Below are positions 23,988 to 35,189 of a DNA stretch of 64,000 bases, one piece after another; within the stretch, counting starts at the first letter, position 1, and each line of letters starts with the position of its first letter. The notes below the pieces were generated by a model that was not told the DNA's origin, made no database searches, and saw only the letters and a program-made list of their open reading frames with translations. Location: positions 5,680,055 through 5,744,054 of the forward strand of contig JAJEKV010000063.1 of assembly GCA_021234155.1 (NCBI GenBank). Reading direction: 5' to 3'. Both the position numbers and the translations under genes were made by a program. The DNA comes from Isoetes taiwanensis (taxonomy: Eukaryota; Streptophyta; Lycopodiopsida; Isoetales; Isoetaceae).

Positions 23988-24197
23988 TAGAATAGAATAG
24001 AATAGTTTTTTTTAACGTCCACGGAGACCAATAGGTCATGGGACCCATACAATGGGCTAGTACAATCATTACTACTAGGATTAAAAAACCCCTGCCTCGA
24101 AAGGTTTTCAAGGGAAAAACCTTTGCAGTAATGATGATACTAGATAAGCGGAGATAATGACTACTGAGGGCTCAGTAATTGCTGAACAAGAAGACTA
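23988..24197 (-). mobile_element. 210-base LINE 3'-end insertion in copia-1, with 9-base target duplication
   Basis: Copia-2 reads straight through this position. Here the 9-base word AGTAGACAA occurs at 23979-23987 and again at 24198-24206, and the DNA between them reads, on the minus strand, as the 3' end of the LINE at 36437-42240: both share CGTCCACGGAGACCAAT, GGGACCCA and GGATTAAAAAACCCC. The tail lies on the left as (TAGAA)n plus T8, so the insert is in minus orientation and heavily 5'-truncated. This is textbook target-primed reverse transcription. Confidence 0.9.
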
Positions 24198-25942
24198 AGT
24201 AGACAAGAAGACTAAGAGGAAGCGTACACAAATAGAAGTGCTGAAGGAAGACACGAAAATAAATACAGAGAAGTATGGCAGAGATGTTGGAGGGAGAAGT
24301 CTCAGGCATAGACAAGAAGGATTCAAAGAATTGGAAGAAGATGTGTGCGTATATTAATCGCTCTAGATCTAGACGTGCCTAATAATTATGATGAAGCAAT
24401 TGTTGCTCCGTGATGCGCACAAATGGATTGAAGCAATGAGAGATGAGATGAATTGCTCATAAGGCGACGTACACCTATGAAGTTGCGTGACATGCCCCGA
24501 AAACGTAAAATGTTGTAGGCAATAAATGGATATACAAAATCAAGTCGGAGCCCATGATGGTACAACTCCAAAATACAAAGCTACACTTGGTAGCAGAATT
24601 TTCTCAAAAAAGGGTCTGACTACGAGGGAGACATTCTCACCCATTGTAAAATGACAAGTATAAGAGCACCTGTTAGCCATGGCCAATGCTTACAAATTAG
24701 AAGTACATCATATGGATGTTAGCAATGCCCTTCTTGAATGCAAAGTTAAACGAGGAGATCTTTACTAAATGTGCACCAAGATTTGAAGTTGAAGAAAATA
24801 AGGTGTGGAAACCGAAAAGAGCAAAGATATGGTCTAAGACAGCTCCAAGAGAATGGTTGTGTGCATGGATGCATATCTCCAAGAGCAAGGGTTTGTTAAA
24901 CTCAAATGATGGAAATCTTTATGCTCTAAGAACTGAAAATGGATATTGTATAATCGCCTTGTACGTAGACGATTGCGTAATGGCAGTTTCGAACATGGAT
25001 AATCTGAATAAATGCAAGAGCATTCTAAAAGAAAGGTTTAAAATGGTTGATCTAGACGAATTAAGAAAGTTTATTGGAATTGAGGTTATCAGAGATGAGG
25101 AGAAACAGTTCATGCAATTGCAACAAACTAGATATGCTGAAGCAGTACTTAAAAGATTTGGCTTGCAAGATTGTAAGGAGGTTAGAACACCTCTAGCAGC
25201 CAGAAGGAAACTTAATGAATACATGCAGCCACAAAGTATAGAAGAAAAAGAAAAAATGAATAGAAAACTCTATCGTGAGTTAGTGGGCTGCCTTTCATAT
25301 TTATCCTCATGTACAAGACCAGACATTACATTCGCAGTGAATCTTCTAAGCAGATATAGTTCAAACCCAGGACAAATGCACTGAATTGTAGCAAAACGGG
25401 TACTTAGATATTTAAAAGGTACACTAAATCATGGCTTATTTATTGACTGCAAAGATTTAAAGCTTAGTGCATATGCTGACTCAGACTGGGCAGGAGACTT
25501 GGATGGTAGGAGATCCACCTCAGGATTTGTTTTATTGCTAGATAATGTTCCTATTTCATGGAAATGCAAAAAGCAGACAGCTATAGCATTATCCACAGCT
25601 GAAGCGGAATATGCAGCAGCTTGTTTAGCTGCCAAGGAGATTATATGGTGCAAAAGATTGTTAATAGAACTTGGGACGAAGCAAGAGAAAGCTACTGTAT
25701 TATATTTTGATAATCAGAGTTGCATTGCCATGTGCAAAAATCCAGCACTGCACGAAATGTCAAAACATATAGAGATTCAAATGCATTTTGTCAGAGATGT
25801 AGTTAACAAAGGCATCATTGAGATATGCTATATAAATACAAAAGAGCAATTGGCTGACTTGCTGACAAAGCCATTAACAGAAGCAAAATACACAAAGCTG
25901 AAACAGAAACTGAACTGCTGCTGTTATAACATGAAAGGGGGA
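24198..25942 (+). pseudogene. Copia-1 reverse transcriptase and RNase H, broken
   Basis: 24210-24715 is the front of the RT domain in several frames (copia-2 is intact here). 24716-25384 continues with FLNAKLNEEIFTKCAPRFEV and the catalytic-site motif ALYVDDCVMAVSN, whose YVDD holds two metal-binding Asp residues. A TGA at 25381 ends this frame. 25385-25948 carries the RNase H domain with AYADSDWAGDLDGRRSTSGF, ALSTAEAEYAAACLAAKEII and the terminal HIEIQMHFVRD and QLADLLTKPL motifs typical of copia. RT and RNase H copy element RNA into DNA. The indels near 24355, 24415, 24455-24510 and 24555 all fall at CAG/CTG sites of the partner copy, so the broken frame is partly doubtful. Confidence 0.85.
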
Positions 25943-26360
25943 TGTTAAATAGTCATGTTATAACAATGTTATAAAGTCATTGGGTCGATTTAAGCCATAG
26001 AGTCTAGGTCAAAAATAGAATTCTCCGGATCATGAGAAAGCATTGTGTAGGTGGAAAGAGGTGGAATTGACAACATGCCTGGTATGTAGAGAGAGATAAA
26101 CTTACTTGTTTAAACCAGAGGTGATGGCATTGGACGGATGAGTTACAAAGTGGAGAACGGCCCAGTAGGATTGCAAAGGGAAGAACCGGCAACCTTAACG
26201 GTGTTACAGTAATCGATGCTTTAGTTTTTTTTTAATATAAATACCATTGTGTTATAGTCTTAAATAAACGTATAGCTTCCTACGTTCATTGCCTTGCTAG
26301 CGTATTGGCTTTTAGAAGTATTGAAGTTACTCTTGATTTCTATTGTCAATTAAGCTAACA
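25943..26360 (+). repeat. Copia-1 3' LTR (418 bases)
   Basis: Starts TGTTAAATAG directly after the polypurine tract and ends AGCTAACA, so TGTTA and TAACA form the inverted ends. A TATA-like AATATAAATACC lies at about 26235. By eye it differs from the copia-2 LTR at roughly 35 positions, clearly more than the sequence on either side. Confidence 0.9.
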
Positions 26361-26977
26361 ATGCCCACAAACCCACGTAAGCAAGGGTTTGCCCCCTAAG
26401 GGCAACCCAAAAAGAAAAGTTAATTAACATGCACACCTAAGCAATCCAACTGCAACAACAAATGTTTTGGGAGTACTCGAAGGGCAAAGCTTTGATTGAT
26501 GGGCCGATAGGCCGATAGATGGGTTTTTGTTTTGGACGGCCAAGATCCTCTCGGAGGAATTTTTGGACGATGGCAGTTTTGCCAACATGCATTAGTTAGC
26601 ATTGTTGGGGTGGATCTTGTTGCTGTCGATTAGCACGAGACGTAGTTACGTCCTAATCTGGCCGTTGATTGTGAGGGTTAGCTATGGAGCCATGCGGTGC
26701 CATTGTCTTGCACCTTGTCTCATGTACCATGTCCTCCCTTGCTTTTCAAGGGTACCATAAACCCCCTTGTCTGTTTTTCCAGACCTTGAAGGCGCTATAG
26801 TGTAGTCTGCCCTTCTTCCCTTTTATTCAGTCTTTGTTGCCCTCTTTTAATTTCTTCTAAACTCGCCTTTAGAAAATGCATGTTGGGCTACTTGAAACTG
26901 ATTGAATTGGTGGAATATTAAGATTGGGCTGCAGTTTCTGTGTGTGTTTTAGTCGATTATTTCATGTTCTCCTAATT

Positions 26978-27097
26978 GGATCCAACAGAAGCAGATTTGG
27001 TAGGTTTAACAAAAGGTAAAATTGGAGTAAATCTGACTCTGAATATTGCTCGAAGAATGCAGCATTCTGATGGGGCTCCATATCATGTGGCAAAATG
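26978..27097 (+). pseudogene. Exon-like island, unit U (LDPTEADLVGLTKGKIG...)
   Basis: A plus-strand stretch reads LDPTEADLVGLTKGKIG, a short linker, then LNIARRMQHSDGAPYHVAK before a stop. The same frame is open in copy C (43597-43719), with mostly conservative changes, and in copy B (49741-49830) until a local indel. Retention of the frame and of charged residues across three copies suggests it came from a true exon. I do not recognise the parent protein. Confidence 0.3.
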
Positions 27098-28426
27098 ATG
27101 TTTTTTTGTATTTTTTCTAGGCTCTGCCTTCTGCACAATTTGAAATATGAGTTTCTTAGATTTTTAGGATATCAAGACCCTTAATACTTTGGCTCTGCCG
27201 TTTCCCATGATATAAGATCTGGATCTTCAGCTGCATCATCCTTCACGAAACCCCTTTCTTCCATATTGTTCTTGTTTATGGGCAACCCATAGTGCGTAGC
27301 AACATTTGTTTACAAACATTGTGCAATACCACAATATAAACTAATACTCGATTTACAAGATGAAAAAGAGAGCTCATTATACTGCAATGCAAAAAGAATC
27401 TATAACTATAAAGGTGCACTATAAATTCCAAAAGCAGAATCTATACTTATTGGAAAAAATTCCATCTATACCAGTCCTAAAAATCCAGCTGCCACATTTG
27501 ACGTCGTGCTATTAGATGATGCCTAAAACAAAGAAAGAACTAAGAATTACTCGTCTGAAGAGAGAATAAAGGATTTACGCATGTAGGAAAATGTGCATGG
27601 CTTAAAATTTATTATATTCTTTTCCCTCATTTTGTTGCGTATCTTGCACATAGTAGCACCATTTTTTATTGTTTCTGCTATCTATGTTTGTAAGGGTAAT
27701 AGTTCTATGTTTGTAAAAATTATACAAATTGCATTGATGTATTGATATATGTACAAGTAAAGTGCAGAACCCAAATCCCTCTTTGAAATGCAAAAATGAT
27801 CCAATTTGGCTCAAAAAATGCAATTTCAAAAAAAAAAAACTTGCATCTATTCACTTGTAGAATAGCGGGGATGGTGCTAAATTTTGCATCAAGGGAATTT
27901 TTGGAACAATTTTGATCTTTGATTCATTTCTGCATGATGTTCATCGTTTCTTCATTGCATGGTGACAGTTTCAATGACCAGTGCTTGCAAACGAATGAGA
28001 TTCGTGTGCACGCAAAATGCAGTCTTTCTTCCATTACAACAACTTTAGGATATTCTGACATTTGCAGAGTACATGTGCATTTTAACAAATACATGACAAA
28101 AGCATATTTAAGATACTAGGTATACAAAAACCTAGAATATAAACATCACTGTATATGAAGACCCCAAAACCCTAGTATATAAACATCACCATATAAGAAA
28201 AATAAAAAAAAAAACCCTAGAATAGAAGCATCGCAATAGAGCAAGCAAAACCCAAAACTATGAATATCTTTGAGCAATAATCCTTGAAATTCTTAAGGAC
28301 CCTCCTATAATCTTGATAGAAACAAACTCAACAAACTAACCTTGGAGTGAGAAGGCGTTCCACATTGTTTCAGTCAATGCATTTGCCCATTATGACAAGT
28401 TTTTTCATGCTTTTGATCGTACAGAT

Positions 28427-28690
28427 TTGGAGGTATTCAAGACAAGGAGGAGGGATGAATATATTGAGATCATGGGACACCATATGTTTGTTATCAATTT
28501 CACATGTAAATATTTGAGGAAATTGTTTTGACTCTCGATGAGGCGAAAAGAAGGGTAGAAAGATATGTTGATCTCCTAAAAAGCTCTTTAAAGATCAAGA
28601 TTCCAAAATAGAGGATTCTATGAGCGCTTCGGATGTACGCGATGTCCATAAATGAAACCAACCATGGAATGTGCATTCCCATCTTCTCGC
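28427..28690 (+). pseudogene. Coding-like segment of unit U, copy A1
   Basis: Plus-strand frame beginning EVFKTRRRDEYIEIMGHH, then FVINFTCKYLRKLL. The following part, which reads DSDEAERRVERYVDLLKKLF in the best copies, is disturbed here by indels at positions that read CTG and CAG in copy B1 (28530-28545). A downstream part reads SINETNHGNVHSHL in all copies. It is predicted to be largely helical and highly charged. Five copies exist in the window (A1, A2, C, B1, B2). Family unknown. Confidence 0.35.
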
Positions 28691-29387
28691 TTCATCTATT
28701 GACATGTGTACCTAAACTACTCATACTCATAGCTAAAAAAGGTTAATGAGTTGATCTTAGAAAGGGCAAGAGATACCGCACATCTTCCCAACCTCCTTTT
28801 GCCTCAAAAGAATCAAGCAGCTTCTCACAAATAATCACATATTATGAACTGAGATTGCTAACATAGATGGTATCCTATGACCTCACTACCCATCCCCCTT
28901 CATTGACCTTAAATACCTATCGAACTTTCCACCCCTCTTACTCTATGTTCCAGCCAACAACTATGCTTTGAAGATGTTCAAATTCTTTCTATATTTATGA
29001 AAGCACAATAAATAAAACTCATCATTCTTCTTCATAAATAGACAGTTCTAGATACTAGAATACAAGCATCACTATACAAAAACCTAGAATATAAACATCA
29101 TCGTATATGAAGACCCCAAAACTCTAATATAGAGACATCACCATATAAGGAAAAAAAAAAAAACCCTAGAATAGAAGCATCGTAATAGAGCAAGGAAAAC
29201 CCAAAACTATGAATATCTTTGAGCAAAGAATCCTTAATTTTAAGGACACCCTATAATCTTGATAGAAACAAACCGAACAAACTAACCTTGGAGGAGAAGG
29301 CGCTCCACATTGTTTCAGCCAATGCATTTGCCCATGATGACAAGTTCTTTCATGCTACGCTTTTCCTTTTGATCATTGAAGCTCATT

Positions 29388-29720
29388 GAAAGGAATGCAG
29401 TCTAGTATTGTTGAAGGAAGATCAGATTTGGAGGTATTCAAGACAAGGAGGAGGGATGAAGATATTGAGATCATGGGACACCATATATTTTGTTATCAAT
29501 TTCACATATAAATATTTGAGGGAATTGCTTCTTGGCTGAGGGGGAAAAGAAGGGTAGAAAGATATGTTGATCTCCTAAAAAAGCTCTTTTTAAGATCAAG
29601 ACTCCAAAATAGTTAGGACTATGAGCAGTTTCTGGATGTACGCATGTCCATAAATGAAACCAACCATGGGAATGTGCATTCCCATCTTATCTTCTGCTTC
29701 ATCTATTGACATGTGTACTT
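29388..29720 (+). pseudogene. Coding-like segment of unit U, copy A2
   Basis: The longest upstream extension of the frame: LKGMQSSIVEGRSDLEVFKT, then RRRDEDIEIMGHHIF. It continues to INFTYKYLRELL before a disturbed stretch, then ERRVERYVDLLKKLF. It differs from A1 mostly by conservative or synonymous changes. No start codon or splice sites could be fixed. Unrecognised family. Confidence 0.35.
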
Positions 29721-30229
29721 CCGAAACTACTCATACTCATAGCTAAAAAAGGTTAATGAATTGATCTTAGAAAGGGCAAGAGATACCTGCACATCTTCCC
29801 AACCTCCTTTTCGCCTCAAAAGAATCAAGCAGTTCTCACAAATAATCACATATTATGAACTGAGATTGCAAACATAGATGGTATCCCATGACCTCACTAC
29901 CCATCCCCCTTCATTGACCTTGAATACCTATCGAACTTTTCGCCCCTCTTACTCTATATTCCAGCCAACAACTATGCTTTGAAGATGTTCAAATTCTTTC
30001 TGTATTTATGAAAGCACAATAAAAAAAAAAAACTTCTCATTCTTCATCATAAATTTTAAGTTCTAGATAATACAAGCATCACTATAAAAATCTAGAAAAG
30101 AAGCATCACCATATAAGAAACTCCAAAACCCTAGTATAGAAACATAACCATATAAGAAAAATCGCATCATAATAAAAGAAGGAAACCCCAACATAGAAAA
30201 AGAACAAAAAAATAGAAACGTAAATTGCT

Positions 30230-31990
30230 AACCTCGGAAAGTAATAAGGCGCTGCGGCTGCACAATTTCGTCGCAAATGAGGCGGATTGAAAATGAGTTA
30301 TTAATTGTGTATTATTTATACATATTATATTGAGTTTATGCCCTAAACCCTAAACTTTAACTTTTTTCGCCCCATTCAGTAGACTTCCCTTCATCGATTG
30401 CATGCAGTAGGCATCGAATTTGCAGGAGGTAAGATGGATCAAACTTTTTTAATTTTTTTCTCTGTTCTGCGATTCAATGCAGTTTCTTTTTCGATGCAAT
30501 CTATTCCTTTTCTACCGAATTTTTGTATCCCTATCGGTTGGCGTGGATGTCAACCTCTGGATTAAATAATCTTATGGGTTTGATATTCATCACTAAGAAC
30601 TACCTGATTGCTTCCATTTGGGTTTGTTTTTAGACCATTTGTATTCATGCCTTATTATCTTTTCGTATTGCTCCTCACTCTAAGAATTGACAAGTCCGTA
30701 CTTCAAGATACGTACCATTTTCTATTGGTTTAATTTGGCATATGGACAGATATGTCAAATTAGCAGAATACTTTTGACTATGATGGATCAGTTTTGTTCT
30801 ATCCAGGTATGTTCGTTACCATTTTCTGGGCCTTATGCTCTAATATTCATTCCTTTCCCTCTCCAACATTTTGGTCCAAGAATGAATAAAGAGAGCAACA
30901 AGTTTTTACCAAATCAACAACATGCTCTGGCTTGCTTGGGCAGGATGTAATGGAGGGGGTCCACATGCTGTGATCATCGAGGCCTCTATGGCGAATCGAA
31001 TGCTAATTTCTGCAACCACAAGTATGCCTCTATTTGCATGTGTCGGTGTGGATAATCGTGAGGGAGATGTAGTAGTCACACCAGGGGGACGTAAAGGTTA
31101 TGATCATGATTGAATGATGAATGGTTTTCTGAGTTCTTTAGATGAATGATGGATGCCAATGCAGAAAGTATGTGCAAAATATGGCCAAAGGAAAGTATAT
31201 TTAATCCTAGACTACACGCTGCTTAAGGAAACATTCCTTGTGCTCCAGATGAAGCAGGGCATCTCTGCAATAAATCTCATAATGGGATAAACAAATGCCT
31301 TAAGCAACATTTGGAGCTCAAATGGCAAATGGTATCTTAAGCTTATCTTTGTTTTCTAATCTGAATATTTTAAGGGGTTGATATACTAGGCGCATGCAGT
31401 TGCTAGGATATAATGGGTTCAATTCCCCGTAGTTGTCCATTTCTCAGCTTTTATCATGTCATGTTTTTATGCTTGCCATACTGGTTTTTAAGCCTGGCTA
31501 AGGAAAATTTCTTCCTTTACGGATAATCCGGATGATACATTTCTTTCACATTCTGTTTATTACAGGAGGAAAAGGCCCTGATGGCAAACCAGACGTTCCA
31601 AGCTAAAAAAATTAACAGATAAAACATGCATACATGTTCTACAAAAATGCGCTTCTGATTCAACAGGCTCACAGTGGTATTGTTGCAGATTTTGGTGCAT
31701 ACGTTTGATAGCCTGAAGCTGCTTATTGTGTCATTCCTTACAGTAATGCTGTTGATCATTGTGACATAATGTCAGGTAAGTTAGTAGCTTTCAGGCTGTA
31801 ATCAATATACTATTGAATGCATTTTATAAGCAGATATCTTTAAGATGATACCTCTGCTTGAGGAACACATGAGAAGCCTGGACGCAGGGGCTGTGGAGGT
31901 AGCAGCGGCATATTTACGTATTCATTAACCTATGTTTTCAACCTGATTTGTTGATTCGGAGTGAAGCTGTCAGCTTGCATGAAGTCAGAG
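30230..31990 (+). other. Gene-like stretch: telo-box, splice-like sites and short exon-like frames
   Basis: Shared with block B (57762-59224). A TATA-like TATTTATACATAT (about 30314) and a double telo-box CCCTAAACCCTAAAC (30341-30355) precede a donor-like CAGGAG/GTAAGATGG (30428/30429) and an acceptor-like CAATGCAG (ends 30482). Further right, exon-like frames include a segment VVVTPGGRKGYDHD (about 31068-31110), NGINKCLKQHLELKWQM followed by a GT (about 31287-31333), and KTCIHVLQKCA (about 31621-31655) after TATTACAG. This resembles the 5' part of an intron-containing plant gene with early noncoding exon. I cannot name it; frames between islands contain stops, so it may be a pseudogene or the islands may be chance. 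Confidence 0.3.
30341..30355 (+). promoter_or_regulatory. Double telo-box
   Basis: CCCTAAACCCTAAAC contains two AAACCCTA-type heptamers. Plant telo-boxes occur near transcription starts of translation and ribosomal-protein genes and are bound by telomere-repeat-binding factors. It is also present in block B (57861-57875), where the 20 bases just before it are missing. Two repeats are far too few for a telomere. Confidence 0.5.
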
Positions 31991-32380
31991 TGAAAGAGTT
32001 TGGCTGCCAGACTTTACCATGTAATAAGCACAGATGGTCACATATTCACATCCCATCCTCTTTGCCCTGTCACTCATGAAGCCATGCCTTCCTCTCCTTC
32101 CACATCTGTTCCAGCAGTACGAAGCCAGGTGGCCCAGCATGCAACCACCGCTCCACAATACCTGCACAGGGCAACAACAGCAGAGCACGGGGACTTGAAC
32201 CCCTCGTGGAACCCAATCTTCCATGCTCCACCACGATCTAAAGTCGGGGGGCTATTCCCATGCAAAAATGCTCAAGCAAGCATGTTGAAACAGACAAACA
32301 CCCTTTTTTTTTTGGCTTTTTGACGTGCAAATAATATGCTCAGGCATACTATGATATGCAATGCGGAAACCAAATCTAAA

Positions 32381-33007
32381 CTAGTTATACCTAAGGTTCA
32401 GGGCAGCAGCATGCCTTCTTTGGAGGCCGTCCATCCTGTGAAGCTCTCGCATGAGAATGCCTAATGCGAGGTTCATGTGTGCTCTGAGGGCTTGCCTCTC
32501 CTCCACGGACACGTTCACCTGCTCCCATTCCATAACACCAAGGCATTGTTCCAATGCATGGAACAACCTTGCCAATTGCACTCTGAGGACTCCGACAGCA
32601 GCGGCCACACTCTCAGCCACAGTGTTAATCCCCACCACATTCTCAAGTAGCTCTCCTGCCACCTGCACATGCTCATTCCTCGCAGAAGCAACAACAAGAT
32701 TCGGCAACCCATTTGCAACTAGGCTGGCCACAGAGGGCATCTGCGCAAGAGGAGGGGATCAGCAGTTCCATATGGCAGCCCGTGTGGAATGGTTTGGGCT
32801 GCCACAGGACGCACGTGCGACACATCAGGCAAGCTGGGCAGAGCGACATGCACAACAGGAGCAGAATGGCAAATCTGCAGGAGCTTGGGCACTGGCAGGT
32901 TCACGCATGGCCACATCGCTGCTGCTGTCGCTAATTTCAATCACCTCTGGAGGGACCACATGACCGTTGGCCTCCATTCCTGGCATACATGCATGATCAG
33001 AGGACAA
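32381..33007 (-). CDS. Candidate small gene, two exons: acidic IEISDSSSD segment plus helical domain
   Basis: On the minus strand a frame at 33007-32825 begins MSSDHACMPGMEANGHVVPP and continues to VIEISDSSSDVAM, a short acidic SUMO-interaction-like motif. A second frame, 32740-32381 (119 codons), is rich in Leu, Ala, Glu and Arg with repeated LLENVV, LARLFHALEQ and HMNLALGILMREL stretches that predict helices. TCCCCTCCTCTTGCGCAG immediately precedes its first ATG, so that ATG may instead be internal after a splice acceptor at 32741. The order and spacing would suit a small two-exon gene, or a gene fragment captured by a transposon. Block B has the same region (60905-61530) with many CAG/CTG-site disturbances. 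I do not recognise the family. Expression evidence would decide whether it is real. Confidence 0.3.
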
Positions 33008-33330
33008 CTTGTGCTATGAAATGCACCACAATGCTGCCATGAACTGCACTACGCTATCAGAAGAACATAATGTGCACATGTGCACAGAAATGGAAATATA
33101 AGTTCATATTCATATGGAAGTCAGCCCAAAGTACAAGAACATCTACACGAAACAACAATAACAAAACTAAAGCAGCAAAGGAGTAGCTACGCATCATAGG
33201 AAGAACAGAGCACTAGCCCACAACCATGGTATAATCACAGAAGGTCAGGGGAATGTAATCAGCTCCAATGCCCTCTCCTCCCGCTTCTGGCCTGTATTCT
33301 TCATCCTCCACATCAACAAAGTGATCATTC

Positions 33331-34814
33331 TTATTGTTATTCCTTCTTATCGCTCATTCCTGGCCATTGATCATTCTAATATTCCTTCCATTATTCCTCA
33401 TAGAGCATTCTCGACCGTTCGTTGACTCCATGATGGGGTCAAACTCCCATTTCCACGTCACCATAAGATTTAAAAACCATTGGCATGAGTCAACATACAG
33501 GTGAATCAGAAACAATGATGCAAAAAAGGGGACTTGAACCCGTTGCCAAAAGAGGCAGACCCAAGATCATATCGCATTACATAATATGCTTCAAAATATG
33601 TATAGCACATATCTGTACATTCTTTTAAAACATGGACACAAATTCTATGCACTACATGACCATCTTCATATGTAAATTATTTAACCTTGACAGTAAACAT
33701 TATACTTTATGTACATTCTCAAGTCTGGTGGTACTCCAGACTGGCAATCCATATAAAATCAACATTGCAGATAATTTCAGGTGATTAGTTCTTCTATGCA
33801 AGGTTCCCATCGAAAGGGAAGACAGATCTCCCTAATCTGGACAGGTGATTTTCTTTGTTCTTAATTATCAATATACACGGAATATTCATGTATTGGTATG
33901 TGTTTTATACCCCTGTATTGATTTGCATACTGATATGCGAATGAAAGCAAGAACATCAAGAGAGATATTCTCCAAAAAAGAGAGGTCCCCTTAACTTCCC
34001 TAACCAGCAGAGACTTTAATCCAGCAGTTTCTTGCCATTTGATCTTGGATTGGTGATGGCAATGCAAGTAAGAAGACAAATCGATTATAAAAGGAAGGCC
34101 AAATCTTTATTAGTCATAACTCTAGCACTGCAGCTGTTGAGGATAATAACCTATGGCATTGATATATTGGCCTGACGAATACCCGTCATTTTCAGACGTT
34201 ATGTAATAAGCTTTGACGTTTCTATGTCGTACTAAGAAGTTAAGAACAGTAGCAAGAAGCATACAAGATGAATGACTTAAATCTTATGATTGGTGTAAAG
34301 AGTTTTACCCCTTTGCATAGGACAAGTTTCCAAAGGGACAAACCAGGTCCATTGGGCTGTTAAGCATGATTCTAGCTCTAATTTGATTTTATATGGATAG
34401 CCAGTCTGAAGACCACCAGACTTGAGAATGTACATAAAGTATAATGTTTACTGTCAAGGTTAAATAATTTACATATGAAGATGGTCATGTAGTGCATATA
34501 ATCTGTGTTCATCCTTTAAAAGTATGTACAGATGTGTGCTATACATATTTTGAAGCATATTATGTAATGCAATATGATCTTGGGTCTGCCTCTTTTGGCA
34601 ACGGGTTCAAGTCCCCTTTTTTGCATCATTGTTTCTGATTCACCTGTATGTTGACTCATGCCAATGGTTTTTAAATCTTATGGTGACGTGGAAATGGGAG
34701 TTTGACCCCATCATGGAGTCAACGAACGGTCGAGAATGCTCTATGAGGAATAATAAAAGGAATATTAGAGTGATCAATGGCCAGGAATGAGCGATAAGAA
34801 GGAATGAGCAATAA
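33331..34814. mobile_element. Foldback element, copy A: 0.43-kb inverted arms around a 0.62-kb centre
   Basis: 33331-33762 is the reverse complement of 34382-34814 with few differences. The outer ends read ATTCCTTCTTATCGCTCATTC, entering from both sides. The arms carry a tRNA T-loop-like GGTTCAAGTCCCC (rev. comp. at about 33527-33541). The centre (33763-34381) matches part of one arm of copy B (62303-62910) only once, so copy A looks like an internal-deletion derivative of a longer inverted-repeat element. No transposase is inside. The class (Mutator-like, hAT-like or other) is undetermined because target duplications are not evident. Confidence 0.8.
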
Positions 34815-35189
34815 AAGGTTTTAATCAAAAGTAGATTTTTATGTGTTTTAACCATTGCCAAAAGTAAAAAGCTCTCAAACAAAACGAATCGTTGGTTTGT
34901 CGCTGATATTTTCTTTCCCTTAAAAAAAAGTTGAGACCAGAAGTGCCCGAGCAATCGGAGCAGGGCCATCATCTCAGCTTCCCTATGCTCTTGGTTATTG
35001 GGAAAGGGGCTTCTTGGTTCTTGGCTGCAAAAGCTTAGGGTTGTGGAAGCATGGGCTTAGGGAAGCACGGGCTTAGGGTTTCACATGGGCTTATGGCCAT
35101 TTTCGATGCATGGTAAATGAGCCTCAATATACATCCACTAGTTCGAGCTACTTATTAACGTCTGCAAACGGATTTATGCAAGGGAGTTA
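34815..35189. other. No recognised gene; short GGGCTTAGGG direct repeats
   Basis: GGGCTTAGGG-type words recur between about 35050 and 35085. Nothing else was recognised. Confidence 0.4.

Larger units (their letters stand above)
23213..26360 (+). mobile_element. Copia-1: 5'-truncated Ty1/copia retrotransposon
   Basis: It begins abruptly inside the integrase core at GAAGTGGAGAATGCTACAGG and runs through reverse transcriptase and RNase H to a polypurine tract (GAAAGGGGGA, about 25933) and a complete 3' LTR (25943-26360). The 5' LTR, primer-binding site, gag, protease and the front of integrase are missing. The order integrase - RT - RNase H is diagnostic of copia rather than Gypsy. It matches copia-2 (46097-49131) closely and is followed by the same flank, so both were copied together as part of blocks A and B. 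A LINE fragment is inserted at 23988-24197. Confidence 0.9.
26361..30180. repeat. Unit U, copy A (contains two tandem sub-units of about 0.95 kb)
   Basis: Shared with 49132-53267 (copy B) nearly throughout and with 42995-45685 (copy C) in part. Sub-units A1 (about 28110-29050) and A2 (about 29050-30062) are tandem copies that each begin with CTAGAATATAAACATCA, carry a poly-A stretch before ACCCTAGAATAGAAGCATCG, and include the coding-like segment listed below; a third partial start follows at 30062-30180. It is not a recognised transposon class. It contains exon-like islands and may be an amplified piece of a former gene. Confidence 0.75.

Noticed and set aside
30341-30355. Interstitial telomere repeat
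   Set aside because: Only two heptamers in a promoter-like setting, so called a telo-box.
32150-32240. tRNA gene on the minus strand (T-loop-like GGGGTTCAAGTCCCC)
   Set aside because: Only the T-arm-like stem and loop are convincing. The D and anticodon arms and acceptor pairing do not form, so a SINE or chance B box is more likely.
33520-33585. tRNA gene within the foldback arm (GGTTCAAGTCCCC, reverse strand)
   Set aside because: It recurs in every arm of the foldback element, with no acceptor stem. It is part of the repeat, not a tRNA gene.
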